Below are positions 10,891 to 22,672 of a DNA stretch of 64,000 nucleotides, piece by piece. The notes beneath the pieces are model-generated. The model had not been told where the DNA came from and searched no databases. It worked only from the letters and a program-made list of their open reading frames with translations. This DNA is from Physcomitrium patens (taxonomy: Eukaryota; Streptophyta; Bryopsida; Funariales; Funariaceae), in contig NC_037276.1 of assembly GCF_000002425.4 (NCBI RefSeq), positions 1,184,538-1,248,537 on the forward strand, given 5' to 3'. A program made the position numbers and the translations under genes. Within the stretch, counting starts at the first letter, position 1, and each line of letters begins with the position of its first letter.

Positions 10891-11221
10891 TGAAGAAACA
10901 TAATAAGCAAGACACAAGTAAGTAGAAATCAGCAAGGTTAGACATAAGAGAAGTGTGGAATGAGATACCTCTGACTTCCAACATCCTTTACTTATAGGTA
11001 GAGGTTACATCTATTTTGGCTAGTATTCAATTTACTTTCATGCAACTAAATCCTAGCCGCCACTTGAAACCCTAGTCGCCACCTATAACCGTAGCCACCA
11101 CTTAAAACCCTTCTCACCACGTTGAAAACTTTCCTTCATCCTTTTGCTGTCCTTTGACCATTAGCAACTTATCTAAGATAATATCTTTTATCTTCTAACT
11201 TATCTGTCATTTACTTGAATA
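10891..11221 (-). repeat. 5' LTR of copia element
   Basis: Pairs with 5936-6266. Its outer end has decayed from TTTAACA to TTGAATA, so the terminal CA is lost. Most of the roughly 35 differences from its partner are transitions. Confidence 0.88.
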
Positions 11222-12620
11222 TTATCATGGCTAAAAAGATTTAATTCAAAAATAGATTGGATTTCTTATGGTCTTATTTTTTTTTAAAGTCTAACTAAGA
11301 ATATAATTGATCAAATAAAAAGTCAAAAGTCTAATATAATTAAATCTATAGTTGTAGATATAAGAGCTTTCTTACATGCTGCAAAAAAAAAGGTTATCTT
11401 GTGTTATTTATATTACACTTATTTCTAATGATAAAAAGACGTCAAGTAGTATTTTAAGCCAATATTAAGAGTTTTAAGATGTATTTGAGAAGAAAAGTAT
11501 AGATATTCTACCAAAATATTGTTCTTGTGACTATTCAATTGACTTTCAAGAAAGAATTCAACTATTGTTTGGACCAATTTACAGTTTATTACAAAATGAA
11601 TTGATTGAATTCAAGGAGTATATTGAAGGAAAAATAGCAAAGAATTTCATAAGCTATTCCAAATCTCCAAGAAGAGTTCTAATTTTATTTGTAAAGAAAA
11701 AAAGATAGATCATTGCAATTGTATATTGATTATCAAGGATTCAATAAAATTACCATAAAGAATAGCCTTCTACTTTTTTTATCTAGACTTTTGGACCAAT
11801 TGAATCAAAATTAGATCTATATAAAAATAGATCTATGAAGAGCATATAATTTGGTATGTATAAAAAAAAAGATAAATAAAAGATTATATTTTGAACAAGA
11901 TGTAGAAGTTTTGAATACAACATCACGCCTTTTAGATTTACAAATCTGTTAGCAACTTTCTAACATATAATGAATGATGCTTTTCAAGAATTTTTTGATG
12001 ACTTTGTTCTCTATTATCTAGATAACATCTTAATTTATTCTAAGAATATAGAAAAATATAAATTTTATGTTTGTCATGTCTTACAAAAACTAAAAAATGT
12101 GGAACTCTATATTAAAATAGAAAAGTATATCTTTTATACTACTCACATTGAATTCTTAGGATACATCATTTCAAATGATGGACTTATGATAGATCCTAAA
12201 AAAGTTCAAACTATTATGAATTAGAATATCTCAAAAATAATAAGAGATATCTAATGTTTTTTGAGATTTGTCAACTACTATATGATCTTCATTAAGAAAT
12301 TCTTTTAGGTTAAAATTCTACTTACACATTTGATTTGTAAAGACAAACTTCAATAGAATCAAGAAGTAGAAGCAGTATTTGAAGCTTTGAAGATAGTCTT
12401 TATTTCTACACTAATCTTGTATTGTGTCAATGTTTTTAAGCTATTTTTTATAGAAATAGATGCATTGGACTTTGCTTTGAATTCTATATTATTATAAATA
12501 GAAAAAATAATAAACTTCACTCAATAGCTTTTCATTCAAGAAAATTTTTAGTAGGTGAAATCAACTACAAGTTTCATAATAAAGAACTTTTTACAATTAT
12601 AGATTCATTTTAAGAATGGT
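11222..12620 (+). pseudogene. pol: Protease tail, reverse transcriptase and RNase H of G3
   Basis: Recognisable pieces include the IDWIS end of protease, the DVFEKKSIDILP spacer, the FGPIY and IEFKEYIE region and the palm. The active site reads YLDN in LYYLDNILIYSK (about 12014), with the second aspartate lost. The [14 protein letters not shown] connection and the EIDALDF start of RNase H follow. Many stops. Confidence 0.8.
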
Positions 12621-13724
12621 ACCATTATCTAAAAGATACTTTTATTATATTCATTATTTATATTGACCTCAAAAATCTTAAATACTTTATATCAATATGT
12701 ATTTTGAATTGTTGTTAAGCTCATTGGAGCATATCTTTGTCAAAATTTGATTTTAAGATCACTTATTGATCCATAAAATAATAAGATTTGTAAAATATCC
12801 TTTGTAGATATTTTTATCTTGCATCAAAAGAAAGAAATGCATCTTTTTAATTAACAAAGAATTATTCTTTTGAAGCTAAAGCATTTTCATCTTCGAGTAA
12901 TAAAATCAACATTGACCATTGATTCAACCCTTCTTGGATAAATTCAATGAAATAAGTCCTTTATTTTTTTAATTCATGATATCAAGAATTCTTCTTTTAA
13001 GTCTTATGATGCTTCCAAATTTGAGTTCAAAAACAACCTAATCTATTTTAAAAGATGTCTATACATTCCAAAAGAAAAAACATATTTATATGTCCTTGAA
13101 GCTCGTCATGACTTTCCAGCGATCAGATATTTTAGATACAATAAGACTTTAGAACTTATATCCAAAGAATTTCAGTGGCCACAAATGTGGAAGGTAATAA
13201 AAGACTTTGTAAAGTCATATGACATTTGTTTAAGGTTAAAATTTTTTTGTCATCAATCCTATGGACTTTTTTAACCATTATTAATTCCAAAACAACTATG
13301 GTCTTTTGTTTCCATAGATTTTATCATCGATCTTCTAGTCTCATGTTCTTATGACTCTTTATTCATGTTAGTAGATCATTTTGCCAAGATAATATATTTT
13401 ATACCATATACAAAAGCTATTATAGGTGAAGAAATAGCCAAGCTTTTCTTTCACAATATCTATCACTATTATGGATTACCTAAGAATCTTATATTGAATT
13501 GGAAAACTCAATTTGTATCAAGATTTTGAAGAATACTTTTTAAGATTCTAAAAGTTATTAAATTATTTTCAACTTTTTATCTTCAAAGTGATAGACAAAT
13601 AGAGGATGTAAATAAAATTTTAGAGCAATATTTGAGGTGTACCATCAACTATCAAGAAGTTGATTAGACAACTCTTTTGCCATTGGTATAATTTGCCTAC
13701 AATAATACAATACATTCTTCTACA

Positions 13725-13762
<38 letters not shown>

Positions 13763-14350
13763 CATCATTATCATCTATGACTTGATGCTTTTGACTTTTC
13801 AAAAGTCCATAATCTTATAGAAAAAGATATGACAAATTACTTATTTGAGCTATATACAATAATAAAGGTGTAACTAAAAGAATCTCAAGAACAATACAAG
13901 AAAAATGTTGATGTTTATCGCAAGAAACAACGCTATTTTTACATTGGTGATAAGATATGGTTATTTCATCATAATATTAAAACTATTTGTTCTTGTCACA
14001 AATTGGATTATCATAGACTTAAACCATTTTTTATTTGTGAACAATACAATCCAATTGCTTATCAATTACATCTATTAGAGTCTATGAAAATCCATCTTGT
14101 ATTTCACGTATTTCTTTTAGAGCCATATAAGATAGTGAATATCTTGAGAAGAAGACAAATACTATTTTTTCCTATAAAAATAAATAATAATTAAGAATTC
14201 AAGCTAAAAAAAGTCTTAGATGCAAGGTGGTGCTGACATAAATTAAAATATCTTGTTCATTGGCATAGATATAATATTAGCAAATGTATATAGAAGCAAT
14301 AAAAAATCTTATAAATGTAGTAAAGAAGGTCAAAGCTTTTCATTAATAAC
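12621..14350 (+). pseudogene. pol: RNase H tail, integrase and chromodomain of G3
   Basis: Continues collinearly with the intact pol: zinc region near 13100-13230 (the second cysteine pair partly kept), catalytic core 13300-13620, C-terminal region with the YNPIAYQLHLLESMKIH block (open 14003-14194), and a decayed chromodomain to about 14350. Confidence 0.8.
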
Positions 14351-14477
14351 ATCCATTAAAATTGAGAGGAAGGATAATAAACCTTTGCTATAAAAGAAAA
14401 ACATTTTAGAAAAGATTGAATTCTACTTTCTATATTTATTTTTAGTTTTTTTTTTTTATAATTGTGGTATTAAGGAG

Positions 14478-14909
14478 ATAGAGAACTAACAACCAATAGA
14501 TTCAACTCAAGAGTTATTATTTGCTAACTTATTAGATGAGACATTGTGATTATCACAACCTTCAAGATAACTTAATAGAGATGAAAACCTTCAAAAATGA
14601 CATGTGATTCCTTGAATAGATGGTAAGATACAACGTATTTGGTATCACAACCTAAGAAAAGACTCTTAACTTTTGGTGATTTTATTGGAGGTAGGAATGA
14701 TTCTAACACCATTAAATAATGTTATAAATATTTTATTTAAAGAAAGTTATGAAGGTTTTAATAATGATCAAATAATAAGGTGGTCTTTCCATCCTAAAAT
14801 AGAACATTATTGATGGCTGAGAGGACCTAACAACTACTTTCAAAAGAAAAAAAGACCAATGTATGTGGCAAATATAATTTACTACATCTTAGACTTTTTC
14901 AATATGTGA
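14478..14909 (+). pseudogene. Post-pol open frame of G3
   Basis: Aligns over its full length with the post-pol frame at 2542-2964. The start codon has become ATA. The C-terminal part still reads MYVANIIYYILDFFNM before a TGA. Preserved length (about 430 bp) and position relative to chromodomain and LTR support one shared ancestral open frame. Confidence 0.55.
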
Positions 14910-14950
14910 TCACCATTCCTCATGGAATTCATCCTTAGAAGGGGAGATAA

Positions 14951-15489
14951 TATCATGGATATATATCTACTATGATTATTATCTAGGTAATGTGAATAGA
15001 TAGAAATAAATAAAAATAGATTAATTTCATAATACCTTCTAAAAAAAAGCTTTTTAGAAGTAGTTTAGATACTATTTTGACTTTACATGTGTTTGTAGAT
15101 TAGAAACTTGTTCAAGAAGCTAACTACATACTACATATATTGATAGCTTAGAGAGCAAATTAATTATATAGTGCCCATATAGAAACTTGCTTTGCAAATT
15201 AAGATATGTGTCATACAAAGTCAACACGTTTTTGGAGTTCCTATAGAACGTTGTCACATAGATCTTAGGTAGATAGTATATATAAAAGCAAAAATGAAGC
15301 CTTCTTCACTCTTATCAATTCTTTTCTTACTTTTAATCTAGTTTCAAGAGTCTATATTTTTCTTATCTTTTGGCAATAGCCATTTCAATTTTATTTTTAA
15401 TATATATATTTTTTTATTTTAATTTTATCATATTTTTTTGAGAGAGTTTCACTTATTTATTTATTTTTATCAAGTTTTTATCCTTGACA
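14951..15489 (+). repeat. 3' LTR of G3
   Basis: Follows the purine-rich tract AGAAGGGGAGATAA. Starts TATCATGGATATA (TG decayed to TA) and ends TTATCCTTGACA. Contains the TATATA box and the CTTCACTCTTATCAA stretch homologous to the predicted mRNA start. Confidence 0.85.
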
Positions 15490-16460
15490 ATAAGATGTAA
15501 TCTTCATTAAGTATCTTTTATTATATAACAAGGAATTACTTAACTCTTTATCTTGATTTTAATGGATGTCATTGGTTAAAAGTTTTAATCCTCTCTATTG
15601 AATTTATAAGATTCTTTATTGATTTTTGTATCTTTGATTAATTCTTCTAGTATTTTATCATGAATAACCTTGCTCATCTTTTGAATTAATGAAGAAGTTT
15701 AGGTAGTAGGCACTAGATCTAATTGTGTGAGATAACTCTAAGTCTTGAATTTTTTATGCTTAACTAAATGTCCAACTACTTCTTTTATCTTTTTTCAATT
15801 TTTAATAAAGCCATTTTCAAATACTCTATCTATTAAATAAAAGAATATTTTTTTTCTTAAATTGTCATTTATTGCTTGCAAAAATAACTCAATTTTTCTT
15901 ACATCAAGTAATTACCTTTCATATCTTGGTAATTGATCAAACTTCTTTTCAAAATTCTTAATTAATTTGTTTGGATCTATTTGAAATCCAAGCCTTTATT
16001 CAATCTATTCTAAAAATAAACTTTTAGTTATTCTTTATGAATTATCTTCAAAAAATTCATCTTTGAAATATTCGACAAATTTTCTCCAAGAAATAGAACT
16101 TTTATGTAATTCTTTCACTTTCTTTCTACTTTTGAAAATAATAGCAAAATTAAAAGTAGAGATCACCTTTACTTCTAGAATTTAATCTACTTCTGTCTTG
16201 CATACATAGATCCTAAGGAATTTGGTGATGTTTCTTCTTTCAAATCTTCTAAACTTGTCAATAACAACTTATAAGACTTTTGTGGTACCCTTGCTATACT
16301 CTTGAACTTATTATTGTTGCTCCATAAATTATGCAAATGCTCAAAACAAGTCATTTGAAGCAACTCTTTGTAGCATTTCAAAACCTAAATCAACATCATC
16401 TATTATTCATAGTAGAAAAATAAATGCTTCAAGGCTCTTTCAGTAAAATCAGCAATATAT
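15490..16460 (-). pseudogene. Gag-like relic of an unidentified family (O)
   Basis: Minus-strand translation around 15780-16000 gives LGFQIDPNKLIKNFEKKFD, then QLPRYER and VRKIELFLQAINDNLRKKI, interrupted by two stops. This has the look of a plant retroelement gag core, but I cannot place the family. Further upstream on that strand 16187-16381 is open for 64 codons (MTCFEHLHNLWSNN). No LTR is visible. It is bounded on the left by G3's LTR end. Confidence 0.4.
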
Positions 16461-17727
16461 TGTGAAGAAAGAGTTTGTCTTGATAAAATACAAGGCTTTT
16501 AACTACTACTAATTTCTTTATTATCTTGTTATCTTTTGAATATATATAATATTTCATGAATAAGAATCCTTTATAAATTCACTTCTCTCTCATATCAACA
16601 AATCTTCTTCCTTAAAAATTTGCAAAATAAAAATATAAATGAACAAAAACCTCCTTAGAAAGTCTTTAGATCTCTCTTTCAAGAGGGTTGTTATTCTTTC
16701 AAAATCCTAAATCCTAAATCCTAAATTCTACTTCCAAATCCTAAATCATTAATCTTAACTCTACTTTCAAATCTGGAATCTTAAATTTTAATTTTTTTAT
16801 TTAAATTTTAATTTTTTTTGTTAAACAAAAAAAAAAAAAAAAAATGAATTGAAGATTCTATAGAATTGATGCCATTTTATTTTAAACCACCACCAACTTG
16901 AGGTTACTTCATTTTTAGGAGAAGCTATATGCCAATCTATCAAGAAGATAAATATATAAAAGGCATAGACATCATACATGATACTAGTATTAAAGAAGAT
17001 TCCTCAGTCCTACTCATAACCAACAAGTGCCTTTGTCATTTAACATAACTCCTTAATACAAATATTACAAGGCCAACCCTCTAGATATCTTCAATAAATT
17101 AATTAAGGATTTTAAAAAAATATTTTTTTATCCTCTCTGCCATGTATCAACATGGAATTTTGAATTTAGAATCTCTTAGATGCCATCTAAATATTTTATT
17201 ATCCATCTACCTCCATAAGCCTCAAGCTGCCACTTAATGTTCAAAGCCTCAATTCTTCTTCCTATAAGTTTGTTATCCAATCTCTTCTCCTTCTTTAAAT
17301 CTCTATTTTTCAAAAATTATAGTTTTTTTTAATAAAAATTTATACATCTATTTATATATCTACTAAAAATATATCTTCTAAATTTTATATTAAATAGATA
17401 TTTTATTAATTAATCATCCTATATCCTATTTTTTCTTTATACAAACTTATTTTTTTATCTCTAACAATTATAACACTTTTTACTAATAGAAATTATTTAT
17501 TTACATAAATATATATATATATATATAATATTTTTAATATATTTTTATTAATATTTAATATAATCTAATATTTAATTAATTAATTAACTTTAATTTCAAA
17601 TAATTTTTTTAATATTTTATTTAATAAAAAAATAAAAAATAAAAAATGCTATATTTTATATTTTTATTTAATTTTTATATATTGTGTACAAATGTGACAC
17701 AATACTAGTAGGTATAATTAACAAGTA
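16461..17727. other. Unassigned AT-rich stretch
   Basis: No open frame worth calling. Holds short CCTAAAT repeats near 16705-16725 and an A-run of about 17 bases near 16830. The block at 17290-17690 is extremely AT-rich with a short TA microsatellite at about 17509-17527. It could contain the decayed 3' LTR of element M, but I cannot show that. Confidence 0.5.
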
Positions 17728-20040
17728 GTTGAATTGATTTATTTAAAAATAGGATAAGGTCTAAATCTACAATGATTCAACTTATTACAAGGTTAAATAT
17801 TCTTAATATTGTGACAAAATAACCATACCTTGTCACCTCCATCAAATCATGGTTATTCCTTGCAATAGACATCCATATTGATCTTTTATCATTCTTAAGC
17901 TTTCTTTAACTATACCTTCATTATTGCATATAGCTTTGACAAAATGATTTATTAAATCTTTTGCTAAAAGATTATCAACTTTTGAAAAGTCAAAGATATT
18001 TAGTTGTAGATGGTAACCATAATTGACAAAAAAAAAGTGTTTGTTGTTAGAAGAATATATCAAATTATTATATACAAACTTTGCCAATGGCAAAAGAATT
18101 GTCCAACCATCTTAATGATAGTTGATGGTATACCTCAAATACTACTTTAAAACTTTATTCACCTATTTCTTTTGTCCATCAATTTAAAAATGAAAGGCTG
18201 AAGATAATTTTATATCCACCTTCAATATCTTTAAAAATATTTTAAAAAATCTTAACATAAATTGTGTCCATCTATTTTATATAATATCTTTTAACAATCT
18301 ATGATAGCAATAGTTATTTTTAAAAAAAAAACTTATTTATTTTTTTATCTGAAATAGCTTTTATATATTATAATTTTTTTTGTTATTTTAGTAAAATAAT
18401 CTATAATCAGAAATATAGAATCATAGAAACTTAAATTTAAAAGACGATAATAAAATCCATGGAAATAAAAGACTATAGTTGTTTTGATATAGGAAGTAAT
18501 TGGAGAAGTCCATAAAATCAATAACAAGGAATTTTTGATCTTAAACAACTGTTATATGACTTTATAAAGTCTTTAAAAATCTTTTTTTTTCATTTTCAAC
18601 TACTAAAAATCTCAAAATATAAGATCTTAAGTTGTATTGTATCCAAAATGTCCTACCACTAAAAAATCATGATGAGCTTAAAAAACACACAAATATGTTA
18701 TTTTTTTTAGAATATATAGGTGACCTTTAAAATAGAGTAGGTTATTTAAAAATTCGTCCTTGGAAGTATTATGAATTTTAGAAGAAGTATTCTTAATATT
18801 AAGAAAAAGAAAAACAAAGAATATATTCGATTTTATTTTTTTTAAACATGTTGAATTAACAATCAATGTTGATTTTATTGCTTAAAGATAAAATTGCTTA
18901 TGCTTCAAGATAATTATTCTTTATTGATCAAAGCTATATTTATTTCTTTTGATATAAAATAAGAATATTTAAAAAATAAATTTGATAAACCTTATTATTT
19001 TTTAAGTTGATATGTGAACTTGAAATCAAATCTTAATATCAGCATGCTCCAACAAGTTTGGCAATGATTCAATATGCATGCTAATATGAAGTATCTAAGG
19101 TTCTTACGATTAATATCCATAGGGTTTAGGTTGAAAGTACCTTCTAAATAGTAATACCATTCCTAAAAAGGATCCATAATTATAAGAAGTTTTTTATTAT
19201 AGATTTTATAATTGATCTAAACTTTTGAATATTTTTTGAAATAAAAAACTATTGAGTGGATTTTTTCATCTACTTCTATTTATAATAATATCACATTTAA
19301 GGCAAAAATTGATGTGTTTGTTTCTATGAAAAAATTCTTAAAGAAGTTGATGCAATACAAGATTGATGCAAATTTTTTTTTCAAACCATCAATCGATGCT
19401 TTGACTTCATTATTCCATTTAAGTTTGTTTTTACAAGTCAAACATATAAGTCAAGCTACAACTTGAAGTTTTTTTTTTGATAAAGTTTCAATAATAATTG
19501 ACAAAGCCAAAAAAGTCATATATATGTCTTATTTTTTAAAAAATCTTTTAATCTATAATAGTCTTAATCTTCTTAGAATCCATCATAAGACCTTTTTTGG
19601 AAAAAATATACCTTAAGAAGTCAATTTGAATAGTATAAAATATTCACTTTTCTATCTTGGCATATAATCCTGCATTTCTAATTTTTTGTAATACATAACA
19701 AACATAAAATTCATATTCTTCTATGTTCTCAGAATAGATTAGAATGTTAATTAAATAGCATATGACAAAATCATCAAAAAATTCATAAAAAATATCATTC
19801 ATAAAATATTTAAAAGCAATTGGTACATTTGAAAGTCCAAAAAATATGACATTATATTCAAAATATCTATACTTAATTAAAAAAATAGTCTTTCATTCAT
19901 CTTCTTCTTTAATGGAGATAAGATCATATATTTTTTATAGATCTATTTTTATATAGATCTTTACTTGATTGAATTAATTAAAAAATCTAAAATTAGAAAT
20001 AAAAGATATCTATTTTTTTAAAGATTAAAATTTTTCCAAT
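17728..20040 (-). mobile_element. Minus-strand chromovirus relic N (integrase to reverse transcriptase)
   Basis: Collinear with 50660-52920 of the intact element. It starts in the integrase C-terminus and runs through the core (17842-18093, LPLAKFVYNN-type block), the zinc region near 18600, RNase H (19000-19450) and reverse transcriptase to about 20040. Chromodomain, 3' LTR, gag and 5' LTR are missing, so both ends are truncated. No frame exceeds about 83 codons. Confidence 0.75.
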
Positions 20041-21557
20041 CTATTATCAATGTCTAAAAATGAGGCTTTAAACCAAATAAATCAAATATGAATGTCTTCT
20101 TCCTTGAAAGGATTTTCTTTTAACCATTTGGAAAAATCATCCTCATCTTTATGTTTGTATAATCTACAGTCAATATATTTTATTGGTCTAATAGTTGAAT
20201 TTAAATTTGATTAGATAAAATTAATTTGATTGGCTTCTATAGTTGTTAGTATTTTCTCTACTAGGACCAAGACTTAGAATCTAAAATGATTAGATATATT
20301 AATCATTGTACAATTATTAAAGGGTCCAAAAATAAAGTAAAGCTCAAAAGACCCTCAATTTATTACTCCTTTAGATTGTCTCAATCATCCCCTTTCTAAT
20401 AAAAGATGATAGTTATCTATTTATTAATAAAAACAAAGTACATAGAATGATATTATATAATCTATATTTCTTGCTTGTATGCAAAGATTACAAATATGAC
20501 TTAAAAATTGAAAATGTCTTTGATAATCTAATCTAATCTTCATAACTGCCTTGTGAGTGATTTTTAATCCCAATTTATTCATAGTAGATTCAAATATAAT
20601 ATTGATGCTACTTCCATCATCTACTATGATCTTAGTAATTATTTTATTTATAATTTTTACATCTATCTTAATAGATTCATATTCTCTATTATCATTTTTT
20701 TCATCCAAGGTGATATTTTTTTCTATATCATCAACTTGAACTTGAGCCATTCTTTCTATGTTCTTGATTTTCTTTATAATATTATTCCTTATTTGAGGTC
20801 TTTTTTAATACTTGATGATCTTTGAATCAATTGTACAAAAGAAATATTGGCTCTAGCTCTACAAAAATCTTGCCATAAATCATAAGATTTATAAGACTGA
20901 AGGTTTTATTAGCTTTTGGTTGTTTTAAAAAGATATTAGAATTCTAAGGTCATTTATTATCTATAAATTGGTATTCTTCTTCATTAGCTTCAACTACAAA
21001 AGAAAGTTATTTGTCTTCTAATTTTTTAGCCATTTTTTGAGTAGTTTTTGACAATTCTACAAATTTAGTTGACTTCTAAAATATCCATGGATACTTCATC
21101 TTTTTGTAATTGTGTTGAATCTATTGGTTTTTTGACATTTATATTTCTAATTATAACTAAAAAAATTAAATATATACTATTCAAGAAGATTTTTTTGTTA
21201 TTTAATTGAACCAAGTTGGATTGAAGAGATGATAAATTTGATATAGAAGATATATCAATTTGAACCACTATATGTCTAACATCTTAAGAAGTTTGTGGTT
21301 GTTGATTTTGGTTTTGATTTTAAATATACATTATAAATTTTTACAATGTTATGTAATTGATTTGAACTATTATTAAAATATGAAGATTTTGACCATTGCT
21401 TAAAGGATCATAATATATGTTTGATAGGTCTTTTGTAACAATAAGATCCTCAAATCTAACTCCTTGTATATTTTTTTTGGCTTGATTATTATAGTTTATT
21501 GAAGAAGAGACTGAAGAAACAACTTAATTGAATATTTTATAATCATCCCTAGGATAC
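20041..21557 (-). pseudogene. Element M: gag C-terminus and retropepsin
   Basis: The open piece 20424-20750 carries the aspartic-protease motif in KIIVDDGSSINIIF followed by NKLGL. This belongs to the non-chromovirus Ty3 lineages (Athila/Tat side), where VDDGSS is usual. Downstream text resembles YHLLLERGWLRQSK. Toward 21557 lies the end of gag: its zinc knuckle is split by element L, and the frame joins exactly to 42713 when L and one GATAC are removed. The rest of pol is absent, replaced by relic N at about 20040. Confidence 0.7.
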
Positions 21558-22115
21558 TATCAAGGACAAGAACTTGATAAAAATAAATAAATAAGTGAGA
21601 CTTTTCTCAAAAAAAGATGACAAAATAGAAATAACTAAATATGTATATTAAGAAAGAAATTGGAATGGCTATTGCCAAAAGACAAGAAAACTAAAGACCC
21701 TTGAAATTAGACTAGAGGCAAGAAAGGAGTTGACAAGAGTGAAGAAGGCTTCACTCTTATCTCTATATATACTATTTAACTAGGGACTACATAGCAATGT
21801 TCTATAGGACCTCCAATATGTATTGATTTTATAAGATACATGCCTTAACTTATAAGACAAGTTTTTTTACGTGTGGGTAACATAATTAGCTTAGTCTTCA
21901 AGCTAACAACATATGTGGCACATGGCCAATTTTTTGATCATATTTTTAATCCAAAAAGTCAATTAAAGATACTTATAAAGTCAAAGCAGTGTCTATGGAG
22001 CTTCTAAGAAGCTTTCATAGAAGATATTATAGAATTAATTTACTTTTACCTACTTTTACTAACTTCTATATATTTATATATGTAATTATTGGCTTTCATG
22101 TGTATGTCCGTGATA
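21558..22115 (-). repeat. 3' LTR of L
   Basis: Plus-strand limits TATCAAGGACAAG (TG decayed to TA) to GTCCGTGATA, followed on the right by the purine-tract complement ATTATCCCCCTTTCTAGGG. Contains the TATATATA box and a decayed copy of the predicted mRNA start. Confidence 0.9.
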
Positions 22116-22156
22116 TTATCCCCCTTTCTAGGGATGAGTTCCACAAGGAGCGGTCA

Positions 22157-22578
22157 TCATATGTTAAGAAAATCTATGATGCAACAAATTATATTTGCCA
22201 CATACTCTGATCTTTGTTTTCTTCGAAGATGATTGATAAGGCCTTTCAACCATCGATAGTGTCCCATACCAAGGCAAGAAGACTACCCGGTTATCTAATC
22301 GTTGTTGAGGCCTTCAAAACTTCCTTCAAATAAAATAATTAGAACACCATCAGGAGTTTTTCATATTTCTAGTAAAATCACCAAACATTGGGAGTCCCTT
22401 CCAAGGTCATAATATCAAATGCATTGCAACTTTCTATCTATTCGAGGAAGAATATGTCATTCTTGAAGATCTTCATCTCGATTGTGTCAACTTGAAGGTT
22501 GTCACAATTATAATGTCTTGTCTGGCAAGTCAAAAATGAAGGCTCTTGAGTCGAATCTATTGGTTGTTGGTTCTCCAT
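22157..22578 (-). pseudogene. Post-pol open frame of L
   Basis: Starts ATG-GAG-AAC-CAA-CAA at 22578, reads open for 47 codons (including STQEPSF and IEMKIFKNDIFF), then changes frame and continues as homologue of the G1 post-pol frame to a DFLNI-type end and TGA at 22157. It shows that the start and the first half were open in an ancestor, since G1's stops here are CAA or CGA. Confidence 0.6.
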
Positions 22579-22672
22579 CTCATTAGCATCATAACTACAA
22601 AGAAGCTACAAACAAGGATTGAAAGTAAAATGTTATCTTACCTAGATCTTGTTTCTTTTATAAGGAAGATTT

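Larger units (their letters stand above)
5936..11221 (-). mobile_element. Ty1/copia element, structurally complete but inactivated
   Basis: A 5.3 kb minus-strand copia element with two 331-bp LTRs and, in coding order, gag, protease, integrase, reverse transcriptase and RNase H. That order identifies Ty1/copia. I count about 35 differences between the LTRs (about 11%), an old insertion. At least two frame breaks (one at an A-run, one a 1-base loss), several stops and a 32-bp duplication disable pol. The flanks (ACTAT at 5931-5935; ATTAT or TTATC at 11221-11226) are not a clean duplication and belong to two oppositely oriented chromovirus relics. Confidence 0.92.
11222..15489 (+). mobile_element. 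Plus-strand chromovirus relic G3
   Basis: Starts in the middle of protease (TTATCATGGCTAAAAAG, matching the SWLEKYN region) immediately beyond the copia LTR. It then runs through reverse transcriptase, RNase H, integrase, chromodomain, post-pol frame and a complete 3' LTR. The 5' LTR and gag are missing. Heavily AT-shifted with many stops; the longest open piece is 84 codons. A T-run of about 30 bases (13729-13759) lies within integrase. Confidence 0.85.
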
